A DNA stretch of 64,000 bases from Protula sp. h YS-2021 (Eukaryota; Annelida; Polychaeta; Sabellida; Serpulidae). Numbering within the stretch: position 1 is the first letter of the stretch; each line of letters opens with the position of its first letter. A model generated the notes under the pieces. The model was not told the origin of the DNA, made no database searches, and saw only the letters and a program-made list of their open reading frames with translations. Positions 35,901 to 47,505 of the stretch are shown one piece after another. The stretch covers positions 13,607,970 to 13,671,969 of the forward strand of contig OX457033.1 in assembly GCA_949752745.1 (NCBI GenBank), written 5' to 3'. The translations under genes were made by a program, and so were the position numbers.

Positions 35901-38900
35901 TCTTGACCATGTAGTATTCCCATCATATCATGCAATGTTCAAGTGACATGCGGAATATGTCAAAATGAAGCAGAAGGGCTGAAATATCTCATTTCATGTG
36001 GATCAGCGGCAATGTAAACGGAGTGGCATTTTATTCAATGATGAAATTCATTTTTTCATCTTAGATCCAGGGTAGGAAACGCTTTATAAATACAAGGTAT
36101 TGGTTTGTTGATAGCAAAAGGCTTTGTACAGATTTGTCTTCAGAGGAGCACACTACATCCAGGAAAAGAAGATGAATAGTATTGTTCAGGTGGTCCTTTT
36201 TCTTTGGAGGAAGCGGGTATTTCAGTCTTATTCTGTGCAATTTGGGGCGTTTTAGTCTGGGCGTGGTTTAGTCCTTTTCCGTCTCTCTAATTATATAATT
36301 TCAAGCCTGTATTCATTCCCTACAATATAGGTCGTTTTTATTGAGACAAATTTTCCATCTCAGTAAGCAAAATCTTTGAGGAATATAAAATGGCTTTTGT
36401 TTACCATCTCAGTAAGCAGAATCAGAGACAATGAATACTGAAGTAACAGTGAATTATGAAGTGTGACTTTTGCCATATTCATCTAGAGACTTAAGCAGGT
36501 TTAGCTCAACTAATCCTGTTTAGTAAGACAGTGCTAGATATATTCAAGTAGGCTTATTTCGCAAACCTTTCATTATTATTTCATTGAATGAAAACACTCT
36601 TGTCCTTAGATGTGTGCGCGAAGTCTGTTTTCTTTGTTTTGCCATTTGCTTTTGAAAGGAATGATTTTAAATTTATTTCCTCTTTTTTCATACCTTTCAC
36701 TTAAAAAGAGTAATATTTGCACAATATCTTGATTTCATAAAGGTTTTAAGTCTAAGAAACTTCAGAAATTTTGACATTCCCATTTTTAGAAGTGAAATAT
36801 GGAAAAAGAACTATTCTGTGATGACGTAACACTGATTCGTTATGATTTTAAATACTTATCATGACCAGGTTATTTCCGTGCATTATATCGAAAACATAAC
36901 GCAAGTAAGTACACTTATAATGGGGAGAGGGAGTGAGGGAATTTCTCGCTATTCGCATTCAACAATAACTTAAATGGCAAACGTCACTGCATGAACAGCG
37001 TTTGGCTCAAACCGACTTCGCTCGGCTAAACTTGCTGCAGTCGTTGTATCAACAAACAATCCAGTTTAACTAAACCCAGTTAAATCTAGGTGTCCCATCA
37101 AAATCCATTTAAAGCTGTTTAGGCTATTCTATGGAAAGTGTATTCACATTGAAAGTATGTTTATGTATTAAATTGGCGGTCAAAAGCTGAGGACCTGCTC
37201 CAGTGTTATTCTTCAAAATGGTTCTTTTCATGTTTGCTGACAAATGCATTTTTTTCTACAGCTTTAGAAATTTTATATGTCACATTTCTGAAAATCTGTT
37301 TTATATGCATTTTTAACTTAACTTGGTGGAAGGTTTTAACATAGCACATGTGGCATTAATCCATTTCACAGAATGCCTGTAATTTACAGTTAGCAAAACC
37401 CGGATTTTAAATTAATAATAATCACAAAGTTACAAAGTTAAGGCTGTGTTCCCTTCAATACAGGACTCTCTCCCTGTCTATGATATTTTGGGAGACGTCC
37501 ACCAGTCAAGATCCTTTACCCCAAAATAAATATAAATCTAATTTATTTTCTTTTTGCGGCAGCTTGACTGCATTTTGTTGTAGTTTTTGTAAATTGGGAG
37601 AGGGGTCGCTGGGTCATTTATTTCACTCCAAGTGGATTTTTTTAACCAGATTTGAGACAAGGCTTACTTTAGAATTTTTGACAAGTTAGTGTACCCAACT
37701 GAAACATTTTTTTAGATTTTTAATCTTTGTAATTATAACCAATATATGCATTTGAGATATCTCAAGATCTAGGTTGCTTGTCAATGATGCTTTCAGCAGA
37801 CTGAGGATGATCCTTCAAACCATTGAACTATTGGGTCCAAAGAACAATAGGACATCGCGGAAAGACAAGCGACCCTTTAAAACTTTAAGCAGATAGAAAA
37901 TTGCAAAATGATGTCTATTTTGTGATAGTTAATGCTGTTTTGAATTTCAAAAGCAATATATAGAACATGCCTAAATACGTTTATTTTGATATTTAGCCAC
38001 ACTAAGCTGTAAATAACCAAACAGGTAAGACTTCTCTTGCTTAATATTTTAACTTTGAGTTCAAAGTCTTTATGTCAGAACACTATTATAACAAAAGAAT
38101 ATTATTTGTTCCAGATGTGATTTCAAGTTTTCCAGCTATAAGATTTCCTATTAAAGAATTAATTGCAATCTGCAGAGAGAATAACAAGCTGGTTCTAGTC
38201 GATGGTGCCCATGTCCCTGGACAGGAAGTTATCAGTCTAAACACCCTGGATGCCGACTTTTTCATATGTAAATATAGTGGAGGAATGTAAATAATACCAC
38301 CAGCAGTACTTTAAAGAAGTAGTCTTTAAAGTACTGCTGGCGGTACTTTCTAATATGGCTCTTTTCTTGTGGTTCTTCATAGTACAGGACTTATAGAACG
38401 GGACAATTAAAAATTTGAGCTATTTGTGAGGTGGTCATATTCGCGGACGATACTGTCTCAGAGTTCCTGGAAAATGTATTTCATGTTTTCAAAAAGTACA
38501 CACGCATTTGTTAAGCTCTAGCGTGTATTAGCTAACAAAAGGAATTATAAACGTCGGGAAAAAGTAAAGTGGACACTCGGGAATAGTGCCAACCATGCAA
38601 CTACGACACGCTGGCCTGTTTTCTTTCTTTTCTTACTTGGAGTGTTCCTGTTTATGCGGTTCTTACTACAGAACGTGATATTCTGTTCGTGGAAAAGTGG
38701 TCAGCACCATCTTTGTTGTAGTCAGATTTCGAGGTTCTACTTCATGTTGAATACTATTACCTTTAAAATTCTTCCTGTACTTATTTCTCTGCCACAAAAG
38801 TTCTCAATATATATTTTCTGCAGGCAACTTCCACAAATGGATGTACACGCCGCGAGGATGTGGCGCACTTTGGGTACACCCTAAATTTCATCATATTGTC

Positions 38901-40099
38901 AAACCATGCATCACGTCACATGGATACAAATCAGGAACACTACAGGGCGATTTCTATTGGCAGGGAACGTTGGATAATACATCGATATTTTGTGCACAGA
39001 AGGCTATTGAATATTTCTATGAACTTGGTGGAAATGTGAGTCAGCTATGCAGCAAAGCAGCTATATCTTGTACAATGTTAATATTAAACACCTGTTCTTG
39101 AATACGTGCATTTAACTGGTATTCGTATAAACCGCAATTTTCAATATAAATGTCCTTGATAATTAAGACGTAAATAAAGTCATTGGGCGTTTATGAAAAC
39201 AACCATACAGATAACCATTAACACACAATATTGATCTTGCTAGCTACTCGATCTGCTTAAAGAATTACACTGCTGTGACCTACCGAAAACACATTGAGTT
39301 AGTTATAAAGTGATGGCATCTTCTTCATTTTATTTGCATAGATGAAGATTAGCTCATATTGCACAGCACTATTGGAACAAGCAGCCGACATGCTTACCGT
39401 CGCCTGGAACACTCAGAAGTTCCCGATTGGTCGAGATCTGGAGGCCCCGTACCTGAGACTCGTAGAACTACCACACCTTAACAACTTCAGACCTGCTGAT
39501 GACGTAAGAACTGTCTGTAATGGTTTTTTCCTTCAGGCATGTTTTAGCCATTCATTTAAGAGTTCAATAAAAACCAGTTTGTTAGAAGTAAAAAGCACCG
39601 TGCACAATAAATCCTAGACAATTATATACAATGAAACTGTGTCAAAATATATCAAATATACTGTGTTAGATATTGGTTACAATGAGCTTACCATGAGCAT
39701 GACTTTTTAAAATCACTCCTGAAGGCGGAGTGCTAAATTATCAATAATACCCCCTTTTTAACCAAGTGTAGAATAAGTTCTGAACCCTCACCCCTTTTAT
39801 GAGAAAAGTATTAAATAAAAATGATCCGCTCTTCTTTGTATACCAAAACTAGCACTCAGAACATCAAAATTAGCCCCATTCCTTTCCGCATTTTGGATGC
39901 ATTGCTGTTCTTTCAGGTGGATTTGAGTGACATGCAATGCTTAATGAAGGTACTCTATGTTAAGTACCGCATCAGTACAGTGTGCCTCGAAGTACACGGC
40001 AGGAACTGGGTACGACTGTCGGCCAGTGTCTACAACACTTTCACGGACTACGAGAAACTAAGAGATGCAATTCTCGACATTTCGAAACAAAACATCTAA
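29629..40099 (+). CDS. Class-V aminotransferase, isopenicillin N epimerase-like, eight exons
   Basis: Exons 29629-29903, 32298-32440, 33402-33515, 34532-34642, 38115-38267, 38824-39035, 39342-39503 and 39917-40099 join in frame to 450 codons plus TAA. All introns are GT...AG. The protein is a PLP-dependent fold-type I enzyme of the class-V aminotransferase family. Visible motifs: YLNHGSYGAVPKPV (residues 73-86), LVNNATTA (133-140), LVDGAHVPGQ with Asp244 and His247, which contact PLP, and NFHKW with Lys270 as the Schiff-base lysine. Length fits the family (about 400-450). Bacterial relatives include isopenicillin N epimerases and cysteine desulfurase/lyase-type enzymes; animal copies are mostly of unknown substrate, so the reaction is not assigned. 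Met53 (29785) is an alternative start that fits the usual family N-terminus. Introns carry several mobile elements. Confidence 0.93.
30373..30630. mobile_element. 258-bp solo unit related to DIRS terminal and internal repeats, in intron 1
   Basis: It starts TTTATTTCGTAAAACGAGCT and ends with an inverted, diverged copy (CTCGTAAAGCCTCGTTTTACGG). The inside follows the same order as the reverse complement of 62781-63128: CCAATAAGAA, GACGT..., GCATTCCCTTTAGGCC, GGGACGG, AGTGGAG. That segment is the part of the DIRS element from its internal complementary region through its right ITR, bounded by the same inverted ends. The copy here contains no coding sequence. Confidence 0.75.
30631..32136. other. 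Rest of aminotransferase intron 1, no feature seen
   Basis: AT-rich intron sequence with short open frames that lack motifs. Confidence 0.5.
32137..32304 (+). repeat. Seven 24-bp tandem repeats ending across the exon 2 splice acceptor
   Basis: Units read CACGTGTTATGTTGAAGGCT then TATG, with small variants (CAGGTGTTATTT, GAAGTC). Unit 7 (32281-32304) has GCAG in place of GAAG, and this creates the CAG acceptor of exon 2. Its last 7 bases are exon sequence. Confidence 0.93.
32298..32440 (+). CDS. Aminotransferase gene, exon 2
   Basis: The acceptor TTATGTTGCAG|G lies inside the last unit of a 24-bp tandem repeat. The exon encodes MKELEQSPDFWFH through VENIVLVNNATT. Donor CAG|GTAACC. Confidence 0.92.
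32441..33401. other. Aminotransferase intron 2, no feature seen
   Basis: AT-rich intron. A GATAAGATAA-rich stretch lies near 33280-33320. No gene or element recognised. Confidence 0.5.
33402..33515 (+). CDS. Aminotransferase gene, exon 3
   Basis: Acceptor GTTCTTCACAG, donor CAG|GTGACG. It encodes ACNAVVKSLIF and ILVNSYTYGAVSKAC, the PLP-domain strand and helix that hold the conserved Tyr/Gly region. Confidence 0.92.
33853..34020. mobile_element. Fold-back element, about 80-bp arms with almost no loop, in intron 3
   Basis: The left half from GTTTCCGTATATTTCATCC to CCTTATTGCG pairs with the right half TAATAAGG to GGATGAAATATATCGAAAC with few mismatches. The whole is one imperfect palindrome of about 166 bp and probably a MITE or snapback element. 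Confidence 0.9.
34532..34642 (+). CDS. Aminotransferase gene, exon 4
   Basis: Acceptor TACGTATTTAG, donor TTG|GTAAGT. It encodes GRVTTLQLPLELDKQ and KPKIKLVIL. Confidence 0.92.
34643..38114. other. Aminotransferase intron 4 (3.5 kb)
   Basis: No second gene seen. Two tRNA-like B-box words (TTCGAATCC near 35190, and its inverse near 35015) may mark SINE debris. CCATCTCAGTAAGCARAATC is repeated near 36355 and 36403. The remainder is unremarkable. Confidence 0.45.
38115..38267 (+). CDS. Aminotransferase gene, exon 5
   Basis: Acceptor TTATTTGTTCCAG, donor AT|GTAAAT. It encodes DVISSFPAIRFPIKEL and LVLVDGAHVPGQEV, including the Asp that pairs with the pyridine nitrogen of PLP, and ends LDADFFI. 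Confidence 0.93.
38290..38347. repeat. Hairpin in intron 5
   Basis: ACCAGCAGTACTTTAAAG and CTTTAAAGTACTGCTGG flank a loop of about 10 bp, giving a strong short stem 20 bp after the exon 5 donor. Confidence 0.85.
38824..39035 (+). CDS. Aminotransferase gene, exon 6 (PLP lysine)
   Basis: Acceptor TATTTTCTGCAG, donor AAT|GTGAGT. It encodes NFHKWMYTPRGCGALWVHP. The Lys of HKW is the expected Schiff-base residue, followed by the GTLDNTSIF segment common to this branch. Confidence 0.95.
39342..39503 (+). CDS. Aminotransferase gene, exon 7
   Basis: Acceptor TTTGCATAG, donor GAC|GTAAGA. It encodes the small-domain start: SYCTALLEQAADML, PIGRDLEAPYLRLVELP. Confidence 0.92.
39708..39905. repeat. Dispersed repeat copy in intron 7
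   Basis: It shares GGAGTGCTAAA, the C-run block, ATTAAATAAAAATGA and TTTCCGCATTTT in order with 1785-2345. Confidence 0.45.
39917..40099 (+). CDS. Aminotransferase gene, exon 8 and stop
   Basis: Acceptor TTCTTTCAG|G. It encodes the C-terminal domain with VKYRISTVCLEVHGRNWVRLS, YNTFTDYEKLRDAIL, and ends at TAA 40097-40099. VRLSASVYNT matches the family's C-terminal Arg region. Confidence 0.93.
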   Translation: MDLSDMQCLMKVLYVKYRISTVCLEVHGRNWVRLSASVYNTFTDYEKLRDAILDISKQNI

Positions 40100-40118
40100 A
40101 TTTATTAAAAGGAGCTAA

Positions 40119-40124
40119 AATAAA
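40119..40124 (+). terminator. Poly(A) signal of the aminotransferase gene
   Basis: AATAAA lies 20 bp after the stop codon. It is close but plausible. Confidence 0.55.
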
Positions 40125-40328
40125 CTTCATTTAGTACAACAAAACTGAAAGGTGGGATAAAGCTTTATTACATGATTGCCAAACCGCATGATTGTCCCCT
40201 CTATCAGTATCGAAATCATGACTACACAGCATTAAAATGTGTGTTTAGCATCGTCCCAAAAACGTAAGTAGTCCATGGAAGACTGCATAAATGTGTTTAA
40301 TTCTTATACGATAATGTATAAGATAATG

Positions 40329-40331
<3 letters not shown>

Positions 40332-40419
<88 letters not shown>
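40332..40419. repeat. (AT)n microsatellite
   Basis: About 43 uninterrupted AT dinucleotides, some 230 bp past the aminotransferase stop. Confidence 0.98.
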
Positions 40420-40424
<5 letters not shown>

Positions 40425-41036
40425 TCTCTCGGCCTTCAAATAAAACATCTCAATATATATTTGTTTACGTTTGAATAAAGGTTTAGAATTAATTACAGCT
40501 GTTGCCTATATTGCAACGCCAATAATTCGTGCGTGATGTTTGCAGTTCAGTGTTTGATTGGTAGATGTCACAGATTATTTACTATCTCTACATGTAGTGC
40601 TATATTGCTAGGATTATTTTTCTCCTCCGGGTACATATACCTTCCTCCTGCGGAGCTGCACTGGTCTTGATCACCTGGTACCCCCTCTCCCACCAAAAAT
40701 AAGTTTTCTTCCTTTTCTTAATTTTAAAGGTCTAAAGGGAAATATGAGCCATTTCTTGCCACTTGAAAACGCTGATGGTTTCCTTTTTGTACAGATAGGG
40801 ATTGGGGTGGAGATGTTATGCTATCCGTTGTAAACCAAGTGATTTTTATATAATAGTAGAATCATTTTCGTTTTAAAAAAAATTATTTTTAGATGGAATC
40901 CGTTACTCTCCCTGCTTCTGAGACAGACATTAGTATCATATATTAGTATCATATTTAACAGGATGCAGAAAATGCGGAAAATTATAACAATTTTATATTA
41001 ATGGTAAACGACAATGTTAGAATTAATGTCTGAAGT

Positions 41037-41441
41037 TTAACAATGTCCTTCAGTGACCTAGAGAGGTCATTTTTAGAATTACTTATACCATGAAATTACA
41101 AAAAAACAGCTCGGACTTAAGTAAAATTGTACGTGTAAATAGAAAATGAATAATATAAGCTAATAATGGCTTTGAATGACCTTTCAAACCCGCATCAGAG
41201 GTCAGCCATCAACACACAGTCTGTTTCAACAAAGTCGTCCGCTATGTTCTGTTGCAAGGCGCGTGTTGATGGCAGACCTCTGATGTGGCTTTGAAAGGTC
41301 TTTCAAAGCCATTATTAGCTTATATTTTCCATTTTCTAATTACACGCACAATTTTACTAAAGTCTGAGATGTCTTTGTAAATTCATGGTAAAAGTAATTC
41401 CATTACTGACCTCTCGAGGTCACTGAAGGACAATGTTAAGC
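41037..41441. mobile_element. Long-TIR MITE / fold-back, about 405 bp
   Basis: The left arm from TTAACAATGTCCTTCAGTGA to about 41210 is repeated inverted from about 41265 to CACTGAAGGACAATGTTAA. Arms are about 170 bp and a roughly 55-bp centre lies between them. Arms include GACCTCT and AAAGCCATTATTAGCTTATA. Non-coding. Confidence 0.9.
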
Positions 41442-44099
41442 CCAACAAAAACCTTGAACGGCGACTCAAGGTCACCCAAATGCAATTGACTAGAGTGGGT
41501 ATAGAGGTGAATAATCGCAATCATGAAAAGTTTGCACATGGGAGGACTACAAATATGCGGATAGATGGTCAAGCTAAAACCTTTATAGTTATCATGATTT
41601 GAATAGGGTGGAGTCGAAGTGTAGTTTAAATGAAGTAATCGGATCGCTTGAGTAGTGTCTATCAAAATTTAAATGAGCTTGTTTCTGAATCACTTGTTAT
41701 AAAACCACAAAACTAATAAATGCACATCATAGGCCAGCTCTGCTGAATCACTCACTTAGAAGAATGAGTTTTTTGCATGAGTAAAAGCTTTAGAGCAGTT
41801 GACTCGCCTCGACACCTCACAATTATACTTTTTTTTCATCAGGTAAAATTAGTAGTTTTTCTCAAGATTGAAGTGATTCATTTTGATTGGAAATTTCTTC
41901 AAGTTTAAATGGAAACTAGTCATGCTGTCCTCTTATAATGAAAAGACCAAAAATGTTTAATAAATCCCATTTAAGTGATGATTTGGGTTCATAACTTAAC
42001 TGACAGATGAACAGCGGCTGTCCTATCTATGAGGGAACATTCCAACACAGAACCATAAATTGGTGTTAACGTGTGTACCACAAAAATACATGCAGCAATA
42101 TTGTGTAAATAATTGGTTGTATTATTTAAACAGTAAATGGTATAAAAAAGGCAGTTTTACATAACTGTGTAACATATAATAAAATTGCGTAGTACTTTAT
42201 AATGTTATTGGGCGATGTTATTGTAGAAAAAGTGCCATAATTTGTATTAAAAACATGGATATATAAATTATTATATTCCAGTTTTTGATGTATAATATCA
42301 TTCAGAAAATGTGTCGTACGGTATTAATAAAAATACAAAATTCAGTAAATACTGTGTATAAATTCATATAATAAAGCATCCCTCAGCCTTGCAAACATTT
42401 TGCCAGCGACTTTCAGACACTTGCATCTTACTCTGCAGGCGACTGCTTTCTTTTCGGACTAGTCCACCAGGAACTTTTCGCTTGGTTTTATTATTTTACC
42501 TGCACATAGGCCAACTATAATTCGTGGACACAGCATAGAGAAATCTGAGGGTGAAACATTTTATATTGATATAGAAAAAAAGTTTTCAGCTAGAAACGAA
42601 CCCGATTCTGAACCTAATAAAGAAAAGGAAACGTTATTAACGTTATTCTCTTGATTGTGAAACAACCGTCAAAAATGATAATATGTGGATTCCAGTCCCC
42701 TTTGACAAGCATGTCTAAGTGTTAGTACATAGCAACCTTTAAGAGGGATTAGAAAAAAAGATTATAGGTAGACGCATTTGCTTCTGTATAAACTTTTGCA
42801 TAAGTTAAGCTAGGCTTATGATCGATTCTCAAGCTTGACACATTTTAGAAGGACACATATTAAGTCAAATGGAAGCTGTTTGCCTAAGCGACAAATAAAT
42901 GAGGAACTGAGATTATGTCGAGTTTCGAGTCGACATTGAGTTTTAAAATCTCGCATGCGGAAAGTTTTCATTCTTGGATGGAGCTTACACTGCCCTGGTA
43001 GTAAAAGACCTTGGTCATACGCTGATATAAAACAGACGACCTCTGTGAGATCTCCCTGTTATGTATAAACACGAAGCAGATGAATAGTTTTAAAAAGTAA
43101 TCCCTCACTTTATGAGTAGTAGTGGGTCTACGGGGTAGAAAGGTGTTATAAACAAGGGACCGAACCGTTGTAGAGGTTGACTGTTGGACAACAACGCTTG
43201 GTCATGAGAACGCAGCATATTAAAAGCGGCTATCAATAAAGGCTGCTGAATGTCAACGTCGATCATTTTCCAATAAGCCCGGTTGGAATCGTAACTCCTA
43301 GTACTCAGCCTTTCAGATATAAAGAAGAATAATAAGGAAACGCTCGATTAATAAATAAAACCTTAGAACTGTTATGAGGAGAGAAATACCGACAGGCAGA
43401 GAGACAGAAAGACCTCAAAATAATTGACGTAGCCGATCACAAATATTCCTTCCGATGCCTATAGGCAATAATACAAGCAATCATTTAGCACTACTTGGCA
43501 GTTGTTTGTAATTAAATCTGTTGTAGCTCATTTACAAAAGTGTGAAGTTGCCTTAAATGGGACGTACCTACAGCGAGGTATAATCGAATGTGAAATAGTT
43601 CAGGCTTTCCTAGAAAAATGACCAGTTTAAATATAAAACATAGTATAATTTAAGACAACGTTTTAAGTAAATGTCCAGAATCTCAATACGGTTTTTGCGG
43701 AGCAGTATAACTGATACGATGTTTTCTTTGAGGCAGCAGTAGGGAAAATATAAAAAATAAAATGCACCTCGTGATGCTTTCATTCCATGACAGGATGGTG
43801 TGAAAAGTGTGAAGAGATGATGTGAAGAGGGACATGAAACAAGGTTGATTCTCAGCAAGTGTCTTCGACCTAAAGTAGACGAAACTTTGAACCGTGATCT
43901 GCTCATTGCCGATAGTGCCTTGTCTGCTACGTTTTGAAGTTCTATATATCACAACCGGCATATATATCATGACCCTGTCTTTGTGAACAATTTTTGCAAC
44001 CTTGGAAGCAAAATCTCATCTGTTGGAAAGCATAAATAAAGCTCAAACCTAACGCATAAAGACATCCAGCTCAGCGTTTGGTAGGTTAACACACCGGGT
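41442..44099. other. Gene-poor region
   Basis: AT-rich sequence with short open frames that have no family motifs. 43020-43080 shares a short block with 1310-1370 and 25670-25730. Nothing else recognised. Confidence 0.5.
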
Positions 44100-44690
44100 T
44101 TTAATTGACAGCGGCATACAGATTGAGACGAAGATAAGCGTTTGTAATGCCGGCGTTATATCCACGCTACTCTGCGAGAGCGAAATATAGATGCATCAAC
44201 TAGATTCCTTGAGATATGAGATATTTTCGTCGAATATGTGGCATGAAGTGGGAAGATAAAGAACCAAAGAGTGCCAAACGACGACCCGGCAGCGAATACT
44301 GGACAAGACACGAGGACGAGACTCCTAATGCTGCTGGACGTGCACTCTTTTATTCCGAAAGTTGTGCTCTGTGGCCTGCTGAACGAGAGCTATCGTCGCA
44401 ATGGCCGTCCATGTCTGAGGTACAAAGACACGCTTAAGTTGTGCTGTGCTTTTTGTGGAGACACAAATTCTATGTAGCAGTGAAAAGCTTTAGGCGAAGA
44501 TAAAAGTCCAACGGCAGACGGCAGCAAGTGCCAGACGTGTGACAAAATGTGTGCATCCAGACTAGGACGGCCGTCACATCACCGCGTCCACAGGGCATGT
44601 GTAATCGGACACTCATTCATTGAAACCGTTGAGGGACAACACTACTTCATCGATTATTCGGCATCTGTTCAACCTCTATACAACATGGAA
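44100..44690 (+). pseudogene. LINE reverse transcriptase 3' relic
   Basis: In plus-strand frames that shift between indels: YFRRICGMKWEDK (44219-44258), then GRPCLRYKDTLK (about 44400-44440), then CQTCDKMCASRLGRPSHH (about 44530-44585). This order (end of the RT domain, a GRP.LRYKD motif, and a C-terminal CxxC...SH motif) is usual for non-LTR retrotransposons with a C-terminal zinc-knuckle-like end. It is 5'-truncated and frameshifted. Confidence 0.7.
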
Positions 44691-45229
44691 TCCTGCAGTA
44701 AAATGTTGATTTAACATCAATGAACGGTTTCTGTTCCGACGAACATCAACGTTGCTAAATGTGTCTTTATCCAAGAATGCATGGAGGATTTTGACTAGAT
44801 AAGGGGTGTTTATTTATTTGTTTTTCGGCCGGGACAGCAACATCTAAGCAACTTTGCTAGTTCTGCGTCTGATCAACTACCAAACAGATGCCAGTGGTTA
44901 GTGTTTCGTTGCTACAAAATAGCAACATGGATACAATTTTTTGTTGCACATCATCTTATCAACGATTTCTTCTACTTAAATTCTATATTGGCGAGGCTTA
45001 GATGCTCATGGAGACCTAATAACAACCAAAGAACTTGTGATTTTACGATGTAAACGAGACAACGCCACGATCGAAAATCGACCATGGACTGTCGATGCAT
45101 TTTTATTCTATGTTCTAAAGCTGCCTTGCCCTCTCACTTGACCACTACCCCCCACCCTCTTTCTATTGAATAATTGATCCAATGTCCCCAATGGTTATTG
45201 GGGCTGTTGGTAATGCCGACTGTAGGCAT

Positions 45230-45365
45230 TATAGCATTGTCTTCGTCACCTACTACAGGTAATAGTGTCTGCAGGTAGGAAAGCCACGTCACTGACACTC
45301 ACTACAGGTAATAGTGTCTGCAGGTAGCTTAGCCATGTCTCTACCACCTGCGTTAGGCATTAGCG
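45230..45365. repeat. Two copies of a roughly 55-bp direct repeat
   Basis: ACTACAGGTAATAGTGTCTG plus CAGGTAG occurs at about 45250 and 45301, with a weaker third start near 45477. Confidence 0.75.
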
Positions 45366-45368
45366 ACT

Positions 45369-45416
45369 GTATGTATGTATGTATGTATGTATGTATGTAT
45401 GTATGTATGTATGTAT

Positions 45417-45476
<60 letters not shown>
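45369..45476. repeat. (GTAT)n followed by (ATT)n microsatellites
   Basis: About 12 GTAT units run into about 19 ATT units without a gap. Confidence 0.97.
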
Positions 45477-45478
<2 letters not shown>

Positions 45479-45608
45479 TACAGCAAGTAATAATGTCGGG
45501 TTTCTTTTAGGCTTATGAGGAAACTCTCCCTAAGCCTTTGCCAGTGCTTGCACTCTTCTTTCAGGTTCGTGATATCAGTTAAACCTGCTTGTGGTTGTGC
45601 GTGAGAGG

Positions 45609-45610
45609 GG

Positions 45611-45693
<83 letters not shown>

Positions 45694-45711
45694 TGTGTGT
45701 GTGTGTGTGTG
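45609..45711. repeat. (GA)n followed by (GT)n microsatellites
   Basis: About 40 GA units followed by about 10 GT units. This explains the Arg-Glu open frame over it. Confidence 0.97.
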
Positions 45712-45954
45712 GATGTGGGAGGGGGTGGTGGGTGATGGATCAGTTCACCCACTCTTCTCCGTTTGTTCCTTTACAAGTAACTTTTAACTGACAAGCACAA
45801 GTGTGGATTCATGAAACTATCAGTTATAAAAACTGTAATGACATCAAAATATCCGTTCCCATAAAACACGCTAGAACAAACGATCAGTTCGTCAAACGTC
45901 ACATCTCGAATTCGTCCTGGATTAAAAGATTCCTTGACTTTTTTCAATGACCCC

Positions 45955-46200
45955 AAACGCGGAGTGTGAAGTTTATAATAATACTCTCGTTTTTGAAAAA
46001 CGTGCAGTGCAGTTCCGAAAGAACCCCCTACCTCCGAAATTAACACTCCGGCAGCATAATTGTCTACCATTCTCCGCTATTTTTTTGGACACGCATGGTA
46101 ACACATATGACACAAAATGACCACCTCCAGTCCACCCTCTCCCCGTGTTTCTTATATTAATTAAATACCACCCCCTCCCCCCCCCCCCCCCGGTGCGACC
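45955..46200. repeat. Dispersed repeat copy
   Basis: It shares GCAGTTYCRAAAGARCCCCC, CGCATGGTAACAC and a long C run (46177-46191) with 1785-2345. Confidence 0.45.
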
Positions 46201-47131
46201 CCTCTCCTCAACATTCACAAAGACTGCACTACGTTCCATATGCTGGTTCTCCTGTTCCATATTGATATTATTACATGCACATTGTTAATTAAGCTGCAAA
46301 TTATAGCATAACTGCTTCAATATCACTCAGCAAGAGTTGTTAATTTTTTTTAAAATAGCAGCATGAGCTACGAGATATATATGATATAGATGATATATGC
46401 AGTGACTTTATTGATCGAGAAAATCTTGAATAAAAAAAGCAATGTGATTTCATGTCATAGAATGTTGCTTTCGCGTTTGTACAGTTCCTATGTATCTAAA
46501 ATTGCAGTTTTAATGTCTAGTTATTTAGCATAAATTAGAATCTACAGTAAAATCTCAATATCAAATGCCAGCGGGATTGAGGCTATGTATCCGGTTTAGC
46601 GAGGTGTCTGGTGTACACAGGGTTCCTAACTTTGCATTAAAACCAATAAATCGGAAATCGGAGTTTAACGAGGTGTCCAGTATATTGAAGGTTCCTCATT
46701 CTCTATACTTTAATTCGGTATCTTCACAAAATTGTGGCTGCACAAAGAAATAATGCATTTACACATCATTATTTTCACAGTTTGAAAATGTCTTGTTTGG
46801 CAGGAAGAAAGAAAGAAAGAAAGAGAAAAAAAACACCAAAGAGAAAATTTGCCGAAGGCGGGGAAAGTCTATAAATTTATGGCCTCTACATAAAAACAAG
46901 GGCACCACCACTAAAACAAGCAAAAATAAAGTCTACCGACACTCCCAATGTTAACCCCTTCCATTTTGGCAACTGCGGAGAAAAGCCCTCACCCCCCCCC
47001 CCTAGATTTTTAATAACCGGAGAAAATACCCCTATGTAATATCTACGGTTACGGAATGATTCTAAAAATGACAACGGAGGTGCTGAGACTGGTTTAATGA
47101 TTACGTCATTGCATGGTTGCTTGCAGGGGTG
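46201..47131. other. Gene-poor stretch with C run
   Basis: No gene seen. It has an AAAG microsatellite near 46805-46825 and a C run near 46991-47002 that may belong to another copy of the C-rich dispersed repeat. Confidence 0.4.
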
Positions 47132-47312
47132 GTATTCTGCTCTGTCCTTATATTTAAGGGCGTCCTTATTCTTGAGATTAGATGGTTCATCCTTATTTTT
47201 TATCCTTATTTTTAAAATTCTCTGTTAAGTTTGAGGATAGAGCAGAATAGCTTTTTTATCCTTATTTTTAAAAATAAGGACACATTTAAAAATAAGGACA
47301 GAGCAGAATATC
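47132..47312. mobile_element. Short inverted-repeat element, about 181 bp
   Basis: The ends GTATTCTGCTCTGTCCTTAT and ATAAGGACAGAGCAGAATAT are inverted copies. The inside repeats TCCTTATTTTTAAAA in both orientations. Probably a MITE. Confidence 0.85.
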
Positions 47313-47505
47313 ACTCCATGTCTTGCCGTAGAATGCATAAGCCTCTGGCCGCAAGGGACAATATTACCGAGGCATTCCACCAATAAGATATATTTAGAGA
47401 ACATTTAAGTGAAGACATCTAAGACCGTTCAAGATATTTAAGACGTATTAAAACGCAATTATTCGCAGAGGCAATTCAAGGAGCTCCCCATTCAATTCGC
47501 GCCGG

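Noticed and set aside
40275..40478. Tyr-Ile repeat protein frames
   Set aside because: Translation of an (AT)n microsatellite.
45591..45791. Arg-Glu repeat protein
   Set aside because: (GA)n microsatellite.
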